From positions 1-63,143 of IMG/VR virus record IMGVR_UViG_3300009149_000033: a stretch of 63,143 nucleotides of DNA; one strand, 5' to 3'. Positions 26,401-35,034 of the stretch are shown in pieces. Within the stretch, counting starts at the first letter, position 1. Each line of letters starts with the position of its first letter. This DNA is from a virus. The position numbers and the translations under genes were made by a program. The notes beneath the pieces were generated by a model. It searched no databases. It was given only the letters and a program-made list of their open reading frames with translations, and was not told the origin of the DNA.

Positions 26401-28407
26401 GTTCCACCAACTATCAAATTCTCCAGCAAAAGGATCTTCTATATATGCCCACCCATCTTCTACCCAAGAAGGGATTTCTTCGAAAAATGCTATAGGAGAC
26501 CCAGAGGAAATTAGGTTACAACCCATTATATCTTTACTACCTGAACCTACCTTAACTTGCCCAGAAGCATTAAAGAACATATCTTTAATTTCTGTATTAC
26601 CTACATAAGGATAAACCACATAACCAGACAGGCTTATATCAGTGTCCGTATATACTACTCCATTGTATAAACTAATACCTGAAAAAGTTGCGCTATTTGC
26701 TTTAATACCCCAAGGCCCGTTTGTACCGTTATCCCAATCAATTACTTTATTATTTGAAAAAGGATTTAATTCGTTACGCCACACTAAATCGTCAGTTGAT
26801 TCTAAAGTTATATCCCTATACCCTTTAGCACAAAAAATAGATCTATTTTTAAGAGATACTACATCTGATAGATAAGCGTAAGTTGCCGGATAAGAAGAGT
26901 CAGACCCGTCTGTTACCGAAGTATCATTACTTGTGCTTATATCCACATAATAGTAAGACGGAAAATTAATAACACCGTATATAGACTCTCCTATAGCGAA
27001 CTCCTCTAAATCTATTTCAGAAAAAGACGGAAGCGAAGGAGTAGACCAGCTATACTCATTCCCTCCTCCATCAACATACGTTCCTGAAGGATCCCCTTGT
27101 ATATCTGAAAAGTCTGATCCTCCAAATTTAGTATTAGAAATAGTAACGGTAGTATTATTTTGAGCGCTTACAGAAGTACTACCAGAAGAAGCCCCCTCTA
27201 TTAAGCACCCATCTACGTTTAAGTCACTTGCTATGTTTGAGATATAGGCGTCACCCACCAAAGTAGAATTTACCATGTCCCCGAAATACATATACAATAT
27301 GACAGGACCAGAACCTACGTATACATACATATTTTCTATTTCTGCCAAATTTAGCGACGAAACTAAATTATAGAGTATTCCGTTTTTTGTAGTAGCGTAC
27401 AGGCTTGAGGAGCTATCAAAAGAATAAGATCCTCCAAAATCTATCCTCCAAGGACCATATTTGCCGAGATTCCAAGCTTCTATAGTATATCTACTACTAG
27501 CGAGAGGAGTATAATCAGAAGATAAAGTTTTTGATCCTCTACATTTAAAAGTAAGACCGTCTGTGGTTATAGCTATAAACTCATCCCAACCTATACAATC
27601 TTCCCCATAATAACCGTTATTCCCTGTTGAAGATTCATTAAAATTTACATAATATGTTTTACCGTTAGCCCAACTATCCCCATAACCAACCCCTCCTATA
27701 GATGTTATGTCAGAAGGAGTTCCTCCTCCTAAAGAAAAATCTGTGAGGTTTTTAGAAGTTATAGTAGGCTTAACAGGAGGAGTCCAACCATAAGTAATAT
27801 TAGACTCGTTTATTGTCCCAGTGCCCGGGAACAAAAAAGCTGCAGAATCCGCTAGGTCAGTTATACAATTACTTATATTTAGAGTAGCAGATCCCTCTAT
27901 ACCTATAGGTTTTCCAATAAAAGCGCATCTAGATATATTATTCACACTACTATAAAAACCTACCTTAGTGGATATAGATGGAGACACAGAATAAAAAGTG
28001 CAGTCTTCAACATCTCCATTAATGCGGGAACTGCCTCCTACCAAAATATCAAAATACATCCTTTTAGCGCCGACAGGTCCATTTAAATATATAGAACCAG
28101 CCTGAATTATCCCGTCCTCTAAATAAGTTGAGGTAGAGAAAGCATTAACACTTGGAATATTTATACGCCAAGGACCATATTCGTCTAAATCCCAAGCAAT
28201 AAGAGATACATTGGTAAAAAAGGTATAAGTAAGAACATAAGTACTATAATTCTTAGTGCCTCTTAATAAAAACACAGTATTATTTGTTGAAGAATTCGAT
28301 AAAGAAGTTATCATCTGTTCCGCAGAATAAGGGTCAGTACTAGTACCTACGTGACCTACACTTGTATAACTGTCGTCTAAAAAAACATATATTCTTCTTT
28401 GCGCCAT
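23434..28407 (-). CDS. Giant fibre/adhesin with three GPW modules, LamG-like domain and seven PKD domains
   Basis: A 1657-aa secreted-adhesin-like virion protein. Three copies of a module begin near residues 5, 248 and 483, each running from a YVxx...PYS-like start through an F..(K/R)G strand to a 'W(D/N)....GPW(R/G)I' motif (WDLDEYGPWRI, WNLGKYGPWRI, WDNGTNGPWGI) and then Ser/Thr/Gly-rich beta-helix-like sequence. Residues about 659-860 look LamG/concanavalin-like (SLTGDFILEMCFALADV). From about 955 to 1600 there are seven PKD-type Ig-like domains; the clearest cores are WNWDFGDGG, WDFGDSSP and WEWDFGDGF, with degenerate ones at WDLGNGDT, WDWEIIYDD, WDFTNDG and WAWEISG. The last about 60 residues are a separate tail. 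It probably binds host surface glycans. Confidence 0.85.
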   Translation of the reverse strand: MAQRRIYVFLDDSYTSVGHVGTSTDPYSAEQMITSLSNSSTNNTVFLLRGTKNYSTYVLTYTFFTNVSLIAWDLDEYGPWRINIPSVNAFSTSTYLEDGIIQAGSIYLNGPVGAKRMYFDILVGGSSRINGDVEDCTFYSVSPSISTKVGFYSSVNNISRCAFIGKPIGIEGSATLNISNCITDLADSAAFLFPGTGTINESNITYGWTPPVKPTITSKNLTDFSLGGGTPSDITSIGGVGYGDSWANGKTYYVNFNESSTGNNGYYGEDCIGWDEFIAITTDGLTFKCRGSKTLSSDYTPLASSRYTIEAWNLGKYGPWRIDFGGSYSFDSSSSLYATTKNGILYNLVSSLNLAEIENMYVYVGSGPVILYMYFGDMVNSTLVGDAYISNIASDLNVDGCLIEGASSGSTSVSAQNNTTVTISNTKFGGSDFSDIQGDPSGTYVDGGGNEYSWSTPSLPSFSEIDLEEFAIGESIYGVINFPSYYYVDISTSNDTSVTDGSDSSYPATYAYLSDVVSLKNRSIFCAKGYRDITLESTDDLVWRNELNPFSNNKVIDWDNGTNGPWGIKANSATFSGISLYNGVVYTDTDISLSGYVVYPYVGNTEIKDMFFNASGQVKVGSGSKDIMGCNLISSGSPIAFFEEIPSWVEDGWAYIEDPFAGEFDSWWNSEFTTDANKFELEERPVGSGSYVAVQNGNTSVQLTPAGISLTGDFILEMCFALADVNTGNISQKILVINSSTDAVETGFTYDPGTLTFDNIGSATVSYSPFRKVYCRLTRTSGVITAEYSVDNPYDWIAVTGSHSYSDAFYLNAEGADNHGMGCFKFQAEGVTPGDSSSFPYGSKDSDTDILDSVIDTPAVTPGSWTYNSIDLQDVAQTDTTWSGTGITYTGTNQQNLGISWPSFTSIISDTKEGFSYIRIGSSISIPGSGSYTNYPVGLWGESRTGVGAFYFGLVLSLKGDATNFIYKDVDNEIVAKATFGGANYAVNVSFEPLYDTGATSWNWDFGDGGTSTTRSPTHEYVGEGVYTVSLYINGDTGTTETKVGYIVVVKELSYSVIAYPDAWYGGVPKTFDIGVTGATRPLDPIPDPPYEAFSWDLGNGDTDSNVTGLQYSGYLTEGTYTVEAIARDIGVSGLDYTKQTVSSSTELVVIGLTITVNPNALYINNPVSYTTTILGGPPNTLKWDFGDSSPVHFKANPGATYSVSHTFTTAGIFDAVLTLDEGLPTEAVFNYNAGDSNLSELRVFVSDLSLDFTVTPDSGKTPFTGLFTDASIGSPTGWEWDFGDGFTGATISSTILHTYTGVGVFNPLMTVYNIYGFNASVSKTVTVTDALEISIAPTPGNVPQTFIITPVNDSGIVQWDWEIIYDDPSLGEIVVFSKSTTDPLDKVFTQQILAPATYSIKLEATDTESTVYTVVEPFTVVEDIYIFASTSSGEAPLTVNFSLLNGQPSTISEVQWDFTNDGVVDSEEFTPSYVYSNIGTYTVSVDIIWYLNVEETSLITVNKTAQITVGSSDLKIGFLATPSTGKVPLTVLFNGISNNSVATWAWEISGIGTVSSAQTFSYVFNNTGTYNVTLTVVDSFSQTESVTRSIIVTDTTTTIDSSVDGTDIEASAAVFKGSGSLTECENGGVTVYIPLGSNEISPSGFVRKKGPSLIFD

Positions 28408-28408
28408 A

Positions 28409-29233
28409 CTATATACCTAATTCCTCTTTATCTATGTCCATCAAATCTTTAACCCAAGTATCTGTTAAAGTTACTCCTAAAGCAAATCTCCAATTATATA
28501 AAGTTATGCTCTGACCTGCTTCATACACATAAGGGCACCAAACGTCTCCTCCACCTATTCTTTCTGCTAGGTTATACGCTATTGAGTATTCTAACCCCTC
28601 ACTATCTATACCTTCTCTAGCAGGCACTATTTTATCATCTACAGAATATCTCATAGTACCGATATTATCAACACATACCCACCTTAAAAAATGCCATTGA
28701 TTATCCTCTAAATCTACGCCTACAGATTTATTTATCAGCTGACTCTCAGAATTATTAAAAACAAACTTATAATCCCCATCCTCTCTTAACAACATAAACT
28801 TAAGCGAACTCTCAGACTCCAAAACATCTCCTGCATTATCTTCTACTGCCAGAGGGACCACATAGTCACCGTTTTGGTAGGAAGGAGATTTTATCCACCC
28901 TATAGTAATAAATTCAGTACATGCTTTATATGGGACTGTCTCAGCGCTTGTTCCAGCATAATGCTCGTTGAGTGAAAACTTATTGTCGAAAGAATTAATA
29001 TAAGCTGTTTTTGTTGCTACAGAGGACTCTAAAGTAGAGGTGTTTGTCGCAGTTAGAACAACAGAGTACTGCCCCTCATCCGCATAATAATGGGAAGGGT
29101 TCTCTTCTGTAGAAGTGCTACCATCGCCAAAATCCCAAACGTATGAATCTGCGTTAACAGAATAATTATAAAAAGTTACTTTAAAAGGGTAAACACCCGC
29201 TAAAGGGGAACCACTAAACTTGGAGAGGACCAT
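28409..29233 (-). CDS. PKD plus LamG-like fibre protein, 274 aa
   Basis: Residues about 5-80 are a PKD domain (YVWDFGDGSTST, then GQYSVVLTATN), starting almost at the N-terminus. Residues about 85-270 look like a LamG/concanavalin A-like sandwich (FITIGWIKSPSY near the first sheet, DNQWHFLRWVCVDNIGTMRY in the middle, SITLYNWRFALGVTLTD at the end). There is no N-terminal attachment domain of the kind seen in its neighbours, so it may attach through a partner. The gene follows a 67-bp spacer, with GGGAG 6 nt before the ATG, and ends one base before the 1657-aa gene. Confidence 0.85.
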   Translation of the reverse strand: MVLSKFSGSPLAGVYPFKVTFYNYSVNADSYVWDFGDGSTSTEENPSHYYADEGQYSVVLTATNTSTLESSVATKTAYINSFDNKFSLNEHYAGTSAETVPYKACTEFITIGWIKSPSYQNGDYVVPLAVEDNAGDVLESESSLKFMLLREDGDYKFVFNNSESQLINKSVGVDLEDNQWHFLRWVCVDNIGTMRYSVDDKIVPAREGIDSEGLEYSIAYNLAERIGGGDVWCPYVYEAGQSITLYNWRFALGVTLTDTWVKDLMDIDKEELGI

Positions 29234-29300
29234 CTAAATCTCCCACAAATAAATAAAATATAAGTATCAATTAGAACTGAGATATTAATAGATCATAATA

Positions 29301-31805
29301 TTAGTCGCTTAAACCATCAGCTTTGCCCCATAAACTAGCAAAATAACTGGTAAGGTCCTGTTCCCCGTACCAAATTTTTAACTCATCTATCACAAATGAG
29401 CTATTTAGGGCGGAATAAAGCCTCTTTTTTGTGGGACTCTCTGGTGAGCATGTAGATGTAGTTATCATATTAATCTCTCTAATAAAATTATTTGGATCCC
29501 CTACGTACATTTTATTAGACCCTGGATTAAATTGAACAAACGTCCAATTATTTATATTTATGATCTTATCTACCGACCTATAAGTCACCCTCTCATTCTC
29601 AAAAACAAGATGTCCCTCTTGGTCTAAATAAAAATTCCAGTATCTTCCTTCGCCCTTACTATCTGATTTAGCCATAATTAAATTAGGCTCGGCTATGTCT
29701 GGATTAACCGCTATATAGTTTACCTTAGATTCTATATCAGATGTTACACCGTCAGTAACCGTTAACTGAACGGTATAAATACCGGCACTTTCATAAGTAT
29801 AGATTACGCTCGTGTCATTGCCTGTCAGAGTTGTCCCATCCCCGAATACCCAAGTTCTAGCTGTAATAATACCGCCTGTAGAAGAATCTGTAAAAACTAC
29901 CTGATGAGGAGTTGTTCCTACTCTAGGAGTACCGGAAAAAGCGGCTAAAAGACTTACAGAACCAACAGTAATATAGTCCGTTAAAATTAAGGTGTCAGAA
30001 GTTCCATCCGGACCAGTTATAGTAAGTGTTACGGTATAGGTACCACTAGAAGAGTACACATTAACAGGATTCTGTGCAGTATCTGTGTTAGTGTCCCCAA
30101 AATCCCAAGCATAGCTTAGTATGATACCTGTAGAAGCCTCCGTGAAGCTTACAGACAAAGGAGCGCTACCAGAAGTAGGAGCCCCTGTAAAAGAAGCTGA
30201 AATAGGAGGAAAATAATAAGCGCCCATTCCGTACCTAGAATTACCCGACAAACCAGAACTGTATCCTGTTTTATTTGCGTATAGAGAAGAGGTGTCGTTC
30301 AGTACTGTATATATTTCTGAAGGGTATAGATAGTCATTTTCTGTATAGGTAGTGCTAAATGTAACATCTGAAACATTTACATTAAAAGCAGAGTCATACA
30401 CATTTAGCTCGTTGGCCCCAGGACTCCCAGTAATATCAAAAAAACCCGCGATACTATTAGAGACATAACTAAACACAGAATTTATAGCGTTGTAATAGAG
30501 ATAAACAACAGTACCAATATCTGACGGTCCTACGTCCTTTACGTATGAGTCAACGATATTAATCACTTCAAAAGTAGAGCAGGAACCTATCCTAGAAGGA
30601 ACCCCAGAACTTATAATTGTGCTTCCTTTTACTATATAATAAAAAAAGGTATCTGAATAATTACGTGGGTAAGACGAGGAAAAAACTATTCTGTTTGCAT
30701 TTATGTAGCAGTCATTAATACCGTAAGTAGATAAAATAAAATCATCCTCGGTACGTATAATAGCCCCACTTATTTTTGTACTCTGAAAACTAATACTACC
30801 GTCTCTTTTTACGCCCCAAGGGAGAGACCCCCATTTTTCTAAAGATACAGACTCGTTAGCGACTAAAGCTATGCTTCCTGAAGAGTCATCGAACCCTCTT
30901 ATTTTAACTTTAGTCCCAACACTAAATGATGTAAAACTAGCATAGAATTGAGTTGAGTTGTATGGAGAGAGCTCCGTTCCTGTGCCTGTAGAAGTCCCTG
31001 AATCTAAATCCACATAGACCTCAGTATTAGCCCCACTTCTACTATAAAAGGCTCCTACTGATATTGGTTTTAATTCTCCATCGAAATGAAACTTTGTCTT
31101 AAAAGTGCTACTAGAAACAGTAATGCCTGTAGGTAATTCCGGGTTATCGTCTATGTCCGAAAGTAGCGTAAAGGAAAAAAAGTCTTGATTATTAAATAAA
31201 TTAAACCAGCCAGAAAATCCTGGGTCCGGCGTGATAGCTGTAGTATCATAATTATATGTACAACGACTTATAGCCGCAGAAGACGCAGAAGAAGGTATGG
31301 TTATACCGTTCTCTACGTAAACACAGGTTTCATTTAAACTACCCCTAATTATTTCAAGTATACCATCTACTTGAAAAGTACTACTAAAAAAATTACACCT
31401 TCCAGAAGCTGATCCTAGCGTAAGTTTATCAGAAGCACTTGTTGTCTGTCTATAAAAATTAACATTATAATAATCTTGATAACTAGAGCCACCAAGCGCT
31501 ATATCTCCTGTTTGATTTAGTATAATAATGCCGTCATAGATCTCACCTGAGGAAATAAACTTAGAGATATCTGTTATCTCTAAACGCCACGGCCCAAACT
31601 CTTCAAGATCCCAGGCACATATAGGGGAGCTTCCTGTTAAGGCTGTAGAGGATGAAGATACAGTGGCTTTGCCTTTTATAAAATAATAATAGCTTGATCC
31701 TACAGAATTATAAGAAGAAACAAAATCTTCGTACGAGAAAGGATCTTCTATAGTACCCGAGTAACCGGTACCTGATTTACTAAAATCTGAAAAATAGGAT
31801 GACAT
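29301..31805 (-). CDS. Fibre protein with two GPW modules, two PKD domains and LamG-like C-terminus
   Basis: An 834-aa protein. GPW modules start near residues 3 and 261 (first: DPFSYEDF then CAWDLEEFGPWRLEI; second: SPYNSTQF then a weaker LEKWGSLPWGVK), each followed by Ser/Thr-rich beta-helix-like sequence. Two PKD domains lie at about 537-615 (YAWDFGDTNTDTAQNP) and about 618-697 (TWVFGDGTTLTG). Residues about 700-834 look LamG-like (NWTFVQFNPGSNKMYVG, FVIDELKIWYGEQDL). The start directly abuts the stop of the glycosyltransferase gene (TAAATG), with GGAG inside that gene's end. The role is probably receptor binding. Confidence 0.85.
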   Translation of the reverse strand: MSSYFSDFSKSGTGYSGTIEDPFSYEDFVSSYNSVGSSYYYFIKGKATVSSSSTALTGSSPICAWDLEEFGPWRLEITDISKFISSGEIYDGIIILNQTGDIALGGSSYQDYYNVNFYRQTTSASDKLTLGSASGRCNFFSSTFQVDGILEIIRGSLNETCVYVENGITIPSSASSAAISRCTYNYDTTAITPDPGFSGWFNLFNNQDFFSFTLLSDIDDNPELPTGITVSSSTFKTKFHFDGELKPISVGAFYSRSGANTEVYVDLDSGTSTGTGTELSPYNSTQFYASFTSFSVGTKVKIRGFDDSSGSIALVANESVSLEKWGSLPWGVKRDGSISFQSTKISGAIIRTEDDFILSTYGINDCYINANRIVFSSSYPRNYSDTFFYYIVKGSTIISSGVPSRIGSCSTFEVINIVDSYVKDVGPSDIGTVVYLYYNAINSVFSYVSNSIAGFFDITGSPGANELNVYDSAFNVNVSDVTFSTTYTENDYLYPSEIYTVLNDTSSLYANKTGYSSGLSGNSRYGMGAYYFPPISASFTGAPTSGSAPLSVSFTEASTGIILSYAWDFGDTNTDTAQNPVNVYSSSGTYTVTLTITGPDGTSDTLILTDYITVGSVSLLAAFSGTPRVGTTPHQVVFTDSSTGGIITARTWVFGDGTTLTGNDTSVIYTYESAGIYTVQLTVTDGVTSDIESKVNYIAVNPDIAEPNLIMAKSDSKGEGRYWNFYLDQEGHLVFENERVTYRSVDKIININNWTFVQFNPGSNKMYVGDPNNFIREINMITTSTCSPESPTKKRLYSALNSSFVIDELKIWYGEQDLTSYFASLWGKADGLSD

Positions 31806-32330
31806 TTATATCTCCAAACACCTTCTATGATCTATGTACCCAACCTTCATACCTATATCTGTAATATACTCACAGACACACCGACAATTACAGCTAATTT
31901 CATTATTAAACTCTAAACCTATTAACACGTCTCTTCTTATCAGCATGCATGCAATATCCGTATGAAAATTATCAATCAATTTATAAATTTTTTTAGCCCT
32001 TGTGTTTATCGCGACAGCTGCAAATTCTTTGTTATCTTTTAAAAAATTAATTAAATCCTTTACATCATTCTCCCGCTCTAGGACGACATCTCTATTTAGC
32101 ATCAAAAAATATTCTGCTTCGTATTTTTTTAAAGCTTCATTTTTAATTATATTTCTACATTCCGACATAGACAAGTAACCTTCTTTAGCTCTACCATATC
32201 TGCTACTCATAGGCCTGGATACTGTCATTATATCTATGTCTACTGTTTGCTTGTACAATCCTTCGTATATTTCTTTCCTAATAGCATGCCCATCTTTAAG
32301 TGGTATCATGGCTACCAACCGTTCACTCAT
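31806..32330 (-). CDS. Small GT-A-type (family 2-like) glycosyltransferase
   Basis: A 174-aa protein with the layout of a minimal family 2 glycosyltransferase: an N-terminal beta-strand and helix (VAMIPLKDGHAIRKEIYEGL), a second strand ending in VSRP, a helix with SECRNIIKNEALKKYEAEY, then the strand-loop where the metal-binding DxD belongs, reading YFLMLNRDVVLE, so the first Asp is Asn. A Cys-rich segment (SCNCRCVCEY) and ITDIGMKVGYIDH match the end of the fold. It is much shorter than typical enzymes. It overlaps the 514-aa fibre gene by ATGA and abuts the 834-aa fibre gene. It is the only enzyme-like gene in the adhesin block, so fibre glycosylation is the natural guess. Catalytic competence is uncertain. 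Confidence 0.6.
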   Translation of the reverse strand: MSERLVAMIPLKDGHAIRKEIYEGLYKQTVDIDIMTVSRPMSSRYGRAKEGYLSMSECRNIIKNEALKKYEAEYFLMLNRDVVLERENDVKDLINFLKDNKEFAAVAINTRAKKIYKLIDNFHTDIACMLIRRDVLIGLEFNNEISCNCRCVCEYITDIGMKVGYIDHRRCLEI

Positions 32331-33871
32331 ACCGGCAACTCTCCTATTTCTAGATCATAGATAGAGTTTACTGTTTGAGCTGTTAAAACCTCTTGTGTAA
32401 TAGCAAACCTTGGTTTAGAAATTTCCACAACTTTACCTGCGGATTCTATCCTAGGCATATAAATCCTATAATTAGAACCTGTTGAACTAAGCTCAAACCT
32501 GAAATTAGAGGCAGATAGTAAAGTTTTATCTACATAAACTTTTACGTAATAGCTATTATTTTGGTCTACTGTCATTGTAATTAGATGCCATGTAGTATCT
32601 GTTATATCGTGCGTAAGAGTAACTGTATTTGAGTTAGATACTGTAAGCTGGCTAGAGCCTGTAATCTCTATTTTTGAGTAGGTAATTGTCCCTGTACTAT
32701 CTGTAAGCTCCCAAAGTTTAACACCTGTTACTCCTGTTCTTACCCACGTAGAAAAATTAGCCTTATTAAAGTATGGATCTCCTACCCCAGGTACCGTAAT
32801 GGCAGAGCTAAAACTAGGGAAGGTGCTTGTACCTTTGTAGAGGGAGCCAGACCTAAAAAAAGCAGAATTTTGGTCTGCTGACCTTTTGTAATAAGCTCCT
32901 CCGGAGAATGCTATAAAAACAGCATCTTCTGTAGATTTAATATCGTCTACTTCCATGTCTTCCTGGCTAAACCACCATGCACCTATACCGCTAGAAGCAT
33001 ATTTCCTATTTGTAACAGATCCACTATCAACTTCTCTTATTTCTCCGTGTAGTCCTTGCTCGTACCCTGTATGATCTCCGTCAGATAGCTCTACTGTAAC
33101 AGAACTTGTAGTATAGTTAGGGACTGACGAGGATACTCCCTGAGGAGTTATGAGAATTTGCTCTGATAGTAGGGTATTTATATCTCTTGTCGATGGTGTG
33201 TTACCTGTGTACGGTAACCTTGAATATAAGGGGGCGGTCCATCCGTATTGCGTATCGTCTGATGTACCCTTAGTAATGTTAGTGCCCCCGTAAAATTCTG
33301 ATGCTCCGGTACCGTCCACTAAATTAACTACACAGTTATTCACATTAACAGTAGTTGCTATTAAAGATTCTATAGGATTTTCACATATTACAGTACTATC
33401 TTTTAGCGTAAAAGTAGAAGAAGCAAAAATAGCCCCTACAGTACCTTTTGTTATAAGAGTACTTCCTTCGCAAAGACCGCCCGTAAAAGTAAACTTACTG
33501 TCCGTATCTTGAGCGATAAGCATAACATTTCTTAAAGCCTCTATGCTACACAAATCTGGGGTATTTAGATTTATGACCCCGCCCTCAAAATCCACTAATC
33601 CTAAATCGAGCTCTAATGGAGAATCAATTACCCAAGGACCAAACTCTAAAAGATTCCAGGCAAGTACTGATACATTAAGTAAAGAATCTCTTACTAAAGA
33701 AGGATTGTAGTAATACCCTTTTAAAAAGAATCTATCCGTATCAGCAGAAGAATAACCGTTAACAACGATACCCTGTAACAGATCAAAAAATTGATCTGCA
33801 CTATAGGGGTTATCAGTGCTATTAGCTCCCGTAGCATTTAAACCATTTAAATCTATATACCAACTAGACAT
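32327..33871 (-). CDS. Fibre protein with GPW module and LamG-like C-terminus, 514 aa
   Basis: Residues about 3-100 are a GPW module (NPYSADQFFDLL, then FFLKGYYY, then LAWNLLEFGPWVID), followed by a beta-helix-like stretch of Val/Ile/Thr/Asn-rich turns to about 200. Residues about 340-505 look LamG-like (FSTWVRTGVTGVKLWELT, TWHLITMTVDQNNSYYVKVY). No PKD domain is present, unlike its larger relatives. The ATG is preceded by GGAG at 9 nt; the gene ends with an ATGA overlap into the glycosyltransferase gene. It is probably an adhesin with a sugar-binding C-terminus. Confidence 0.8.
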   Translation of the reverse strand: MSSWYIDLNGLNATGANSTDNPYSADQFFDLLQGIVVNGYSSADTDRFFLKGYYYNPSLVRDSLLNVSVLAWNLLEFGPWVIDSPLELDLGLVDFEGGVINLNTPDLCSIEALRNVMLIAQDTDSKFTFTGGLCEGSTLITKGTVGAIFASSTFTLKDSTVICENPIESLIATTVNVNNCVVNLVDGTGASEFYGGTNITKGTSDDTQYGWTAPLYSRLPYTGNTPSTRDINTLLSEQILITPQGVSSSVPNYTTSSVTVELSDGDHTGYEQGLHGEIREVDSGSVTNRKYASSGIGAWWFSQEDMEVDDIKSTEDAVFIAFSGGAYYKRSADQNSAFFRSGSLYKGTSTFPSFSSAITVPGVGDPYFNKANFSTWVRTGVTGVKLWELTDSTGTITYSKIEITGSSQLTVSNSNTVTLTHDITDTTWHLITMTVDQNNSYYVKVYVDKTLLSASNFRFELSSTGSNYRIYMPRIESAGKVVEISKPRFAITQEVLTAQTVNSIYDLEIGELPV

Positions 33872-33874
33872 TTA

Positions 33875-35026
33875 TTAAAACTCCAGTATTGTGTCCCAAA
33901 TATCAGCGCCTGTTATTGTTACTAGCTTATAAACATAGCTGGTACCGGCTAAGTTTGTTGCTGTTAATTTTACTATATAATCTCCAGTAGTTGCATAATT
34001 ATGCTGAGGATTTTGACTAGTAGAGCTCCCACCGTCCCCAAAATCCCAAACCCAAGAGGTTGGGAAAAATTTAGAGTTGTCCACAAATCTAAATATATAA
34101 TTTACTGCATCTATAGTCTCTACTGAAAAATCTGGTAAAGGAACTTGCTCTAGCTTAACCCAAGCAGATATAGTACCTCCTGTATACCCTTGGGCTCCTG
34201 TTATGCTACCTCCTATACCAAAAGGATAGTAAATAGCTCCAGACTCTCCAAAAGGTAAAAACATATTTCTTTTATAAGCAGAGTAACCGCCGTTATATAC
34301 TACCTTATGAGCATAATCTACTATACCTTCTTCACGTATAAAATAAGATTCTCCTCCAGACAGTCCCCACTGCACACTTCTTTCGTAGATAGAATAATCA
34401 GTTAAGTCAAAGTCATTAGCTTTAAACTTTAGATAAAGCTGTAGTCTTTCATCAGGGTAATATCCTGTCTCCCCTTTTGGACCCGTATCCCCAGAAATGC
34501 CAAAGCCTGTTATACCCTGTAAACCCGTTAATCCTTGTAACCCGTCTTGTCCGGTTTCCCCCTGAGCTCCTGTCTCTCCTTGAGCTCCTGTTTCTCCTAG
34601 TAAACCTTTTACTCCTGTTTCTCCTTGCACCAAGCTATTGCTTATAGAAAAAGTAGACATTTGTGAAAATTCATTCACATGGTCTACCACATAACTTTTA
34701 GACTCTTGCTTTAGAACAAATTGTGCTATAGGAATAGTATTTCTAAAAGCTTGGGCAGAAGCCCTAGAAACATAACGGGTGTAGAGTCCTACCTTTTGGT
34801 ATACGAACTGAACCGGCTTTAATTGATAGTATACATTTACAACAGCATACTTACCTTTATCCTCTGGGAGAGTAAAAAAGTCCCTATTTAAAATAGGTAT
34901 GACCAAGTTGTTAATTTTAATAAATCTATTATTATATACGATAGTGCCTATATTAGCAAGATACTGTACCCCTGTAGAGGTCTCTTTTTTAATAATAGAA
35001 TTGTTATTTGTTATTTTGAGCTCCAT
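33875..35026 (-). CDS. Collagen-like fibre protein with half LamG-like domain and PKD tip, 383 aa
   Basis: N-terminal domain (about 20-130) related to the other two collagen-like proteins ([18 protein letters not shown]). Gly-X-Y tract at about 135-188, rich in GETGAQG repeats. From about 193 a LamG-like beginning is visible ([20 protein letters not shown] through [12 protein letters not shown]) but it stops at about 295, where a full LamG domain would continue. A complete PKD domain follows directly (about 298-373; [15 protein letters not shown], then [15 protein letters not shown]). The joint looks like a recombination product. AAAGG precedes the ATG. It is probably a trimeric fibre. Confidence 0.85.
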   Translation of the reverse strand: MELKITNNNSIIKKETSTGVQYLANIGTIVYNNRFIKINNLVIPILNRDFFTLPEDKGKYAVVNVYYQLKPVQFVYQKVGLYTRYVSRASAQAFRNTIPIAQFVLKQESKSYVVDHVNEFSQMSTFSISNSLVQGETGVKGLLGETGAQGETGAQGETGQDGLQGLTGLQGITGFGISGDTGPKGETGYYPDERLQLYLKFKANDFDLTDYSIYERSVQWGLSGGESYFIREEGIVDYAHKVVYNGGYSAYKRNMFLPFGESGAIYYPFGIGGSITGAQGYTGGTISAWVKLEQVPLPDFSVETIDAVNYIFRFVDNSKFFPTSWVWDFGDGGSSTSQNPQHNYATTGDYIVKLTATNLAGTSYVYKLVTITGADIWDTILEF

Positions 35027-35034
35027 AGCAGCCT

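Noticed and set aside
34440-34640. Collagen-encoding DNA repeats as a CRISPR or tandem-repeat array
   Set aside because: The repetition follows Gly-X-Y codons in frame and has no spacer structure.
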